Source: Acidobacteriota bacterium
GTDB lineage: Bacteria; Acidobacteriota; Terriglobia; Bryobacterales; JACQDG01
Assembly (NCBI GenBank): GCA_016201195.1
Contig: JACQDI010000429.1
Coordinates: 1 to 6,014 of the forward strand
Direction: 5' to 3'
DNA length: 6,014 nucleotides
Shown here one piece after another: positions 5,506 to 6,014 of the stretch. The notes beneath the pieces are model-generated. The model did no database searches and was not told the origin of the DNA. It saw only the letters and a program-made list of their open reading frames with translations. The position numbers were made by a program, and so were the translations under genes. The first letter of the stretch is position 1, and each line of letters opens with the position of its first letter.

Positions 5506-6014
5506 ATGCGGCAACTGATCCAGAACCGCAAATCCGGCGCGATCGAGCTGATCGAGGCGCCCGCCCCGGTGTGCGGCCCCCGGGCGGTGCTGGTCCAAAC
5601 CCTCGCTTCGGCCGTCAGCGCGGGCACCGAGCGGCACATGTTGAAGCTGGGCCGCCAGTCGCTGGCGCGCACCGCCTGGGAGCGGCCCGACCTCGTTGCC
5701 CGGGTCCTCGGCAAGTTTGAGCGCGAGGGCTTAGCAGCCACCATTCGCGCCATCCGCGACAAGACCGAGCAAACCGTAGCCCTGGGCTACAGCTCCTGCG
5801 GGCGCGTGGTGGAAACCGGGACCGAGGTGCACGACCTGCGGCCCGGCGACCTGGTCGCCTGCGCCGGCCAGGATTACGCTTCCCACGCCGAGCTGGTCAC
5901 GGTTCCGCGCACCTTGGTCGCCCGCGTCCCCGACGGCGTGCCGGTTGACCAGGCCGCCTTCGCCACCCTCGGCGCGATCGCTCTCGAAGGCGTGCGGCTC
6001 TCCCGCGTCGAACT
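5506..6014 (+). CDS. Bi-domain oxidoreductase (zinc-dehydrogenase-like N-terminus), 3' end outside the window
   Basis: The ATG at 5506 opens a frame of 169 codons that runs off the window end. The visible part matches the GroES-like N-terminal half of the medium-chain dehydrogenase family: 'SAVSAGTERHML' (35-46), 'GYSSCGRVVETG' (94-105), 'LRPGDLVACAGQDYASHAEL' (111-130), 'VPDGVPVDQAAFATLGAIAL' (141-160). The combination of 'SAGTER', a long helical insert with 'ARPDLV-like' text (here 'WERPDLVARVLGKFEREG', 58-75) and 'LGYSS-G' is typical of proteins annotated as bi-domain oxidoreductases, where a zinc-dehydrogenase-like half is fused to a Gfo/Idh/MocA half. Only the first half can be checked here. 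Such genes are common in polysaccharide loci, probably acting on a sugar or sugar nucleotide with NAD(P) (inference). There is no strong Shine-Dalgarno sequence before the ATG, and the frame is open upstream but without an earlier ATG or GTG in the spacer. Base composition matches the carbamoyltransferase. Confidence 0.9.
   Translation, partial: MRQLIQNRKSGAIELIEAPAPVCGPRAVLVQTLASAVSAGTERHMLKLGRQSLARTAWERPDLVARVLGKFEREGLAATIRAIRDKTEQTVALGYSSCGRVVETGTEVHDLRPGDLVACAGQDYASHAELVTVPRTLVARVPDGVPVDQAAFATLGAIALEGVRLSRVE

Noticed and set aside
5148..5762. 204-codon open frame on the - strand across SxtJ, DUF5989 and the oxidoreductase start
   Set aside because: It is antisense to three genes with recognisable family motifs, and its translation shows no domain-like features.

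Overview
The window is a 6 kb piece of a high-GC bacterial chromosome, with every supported gene on the + strand. Hand counts on 60-base blocks give about 70% G+C in the carbamoyltransferase and 65% in the SxtJ-like gene. No RNA gene, transposase, integrase or CRISPR array was seen. The phylum cannot be named. The gene content is that of a surface-polysaccharide or secondary-metabolite biosynthesis locus, as found in many environmental bacteria.

Layout: (1) 2-781 is the 3' part of a class I SAM-dependent methyltransferase whose start lies before the window. (2) 834-2663 is a complete NodU/CmcH/TobZ-type O-carbamoyltransferase. (3) 2656-4885 is a block of three genes of unknown function: gene A (2656-3636), gene B (3679-4308, split by one in-frame TGA) and gene C (4301-4885, with 'TQGDL' and 'TQACDLE' motifs). 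(4) 4882-5292 is an SxtJ-family membrane protein and (5) 5295-5453 is a 52-aa DUF5989-type membrane peptide. (6) A 52-nt spacer follows with four copies of the heptamer CCACGAT. (7) 5506-6014 is the N-terminal part of a bi-domain oxidoreductase (zinc-dehydrogenase-like N-terminus) that runs off the end.

The methyltransferase, carbamoyltransferase, SxtJ, DUF5989 and bi-domain oxidoreductase belong together. From knowledge of such loci, a carbamoyltransferase gene is often followed directly by SxtJ and DUF5989 genes, with sugar or polysaccharide enzymes around them. The likely joint job is methylation, carbamoylation and oxidoreduction of a glycan or small molecule, with the two small membrane proteins in an undefined role at the membrane.

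The most interesting feature is the three-gene block inside this module. It has a different base composition (genes A and C about 48-55% G+C in counted blocks, gene B 63-75%), is joined to the host genes by short overlaps (8 nt at the left if the TTG start is right, ATGA at the right), and shows no mobile-element signature. Gene C looks like a conserved accessory family of unknown function. Gene B is either freshly inactivated or read through.
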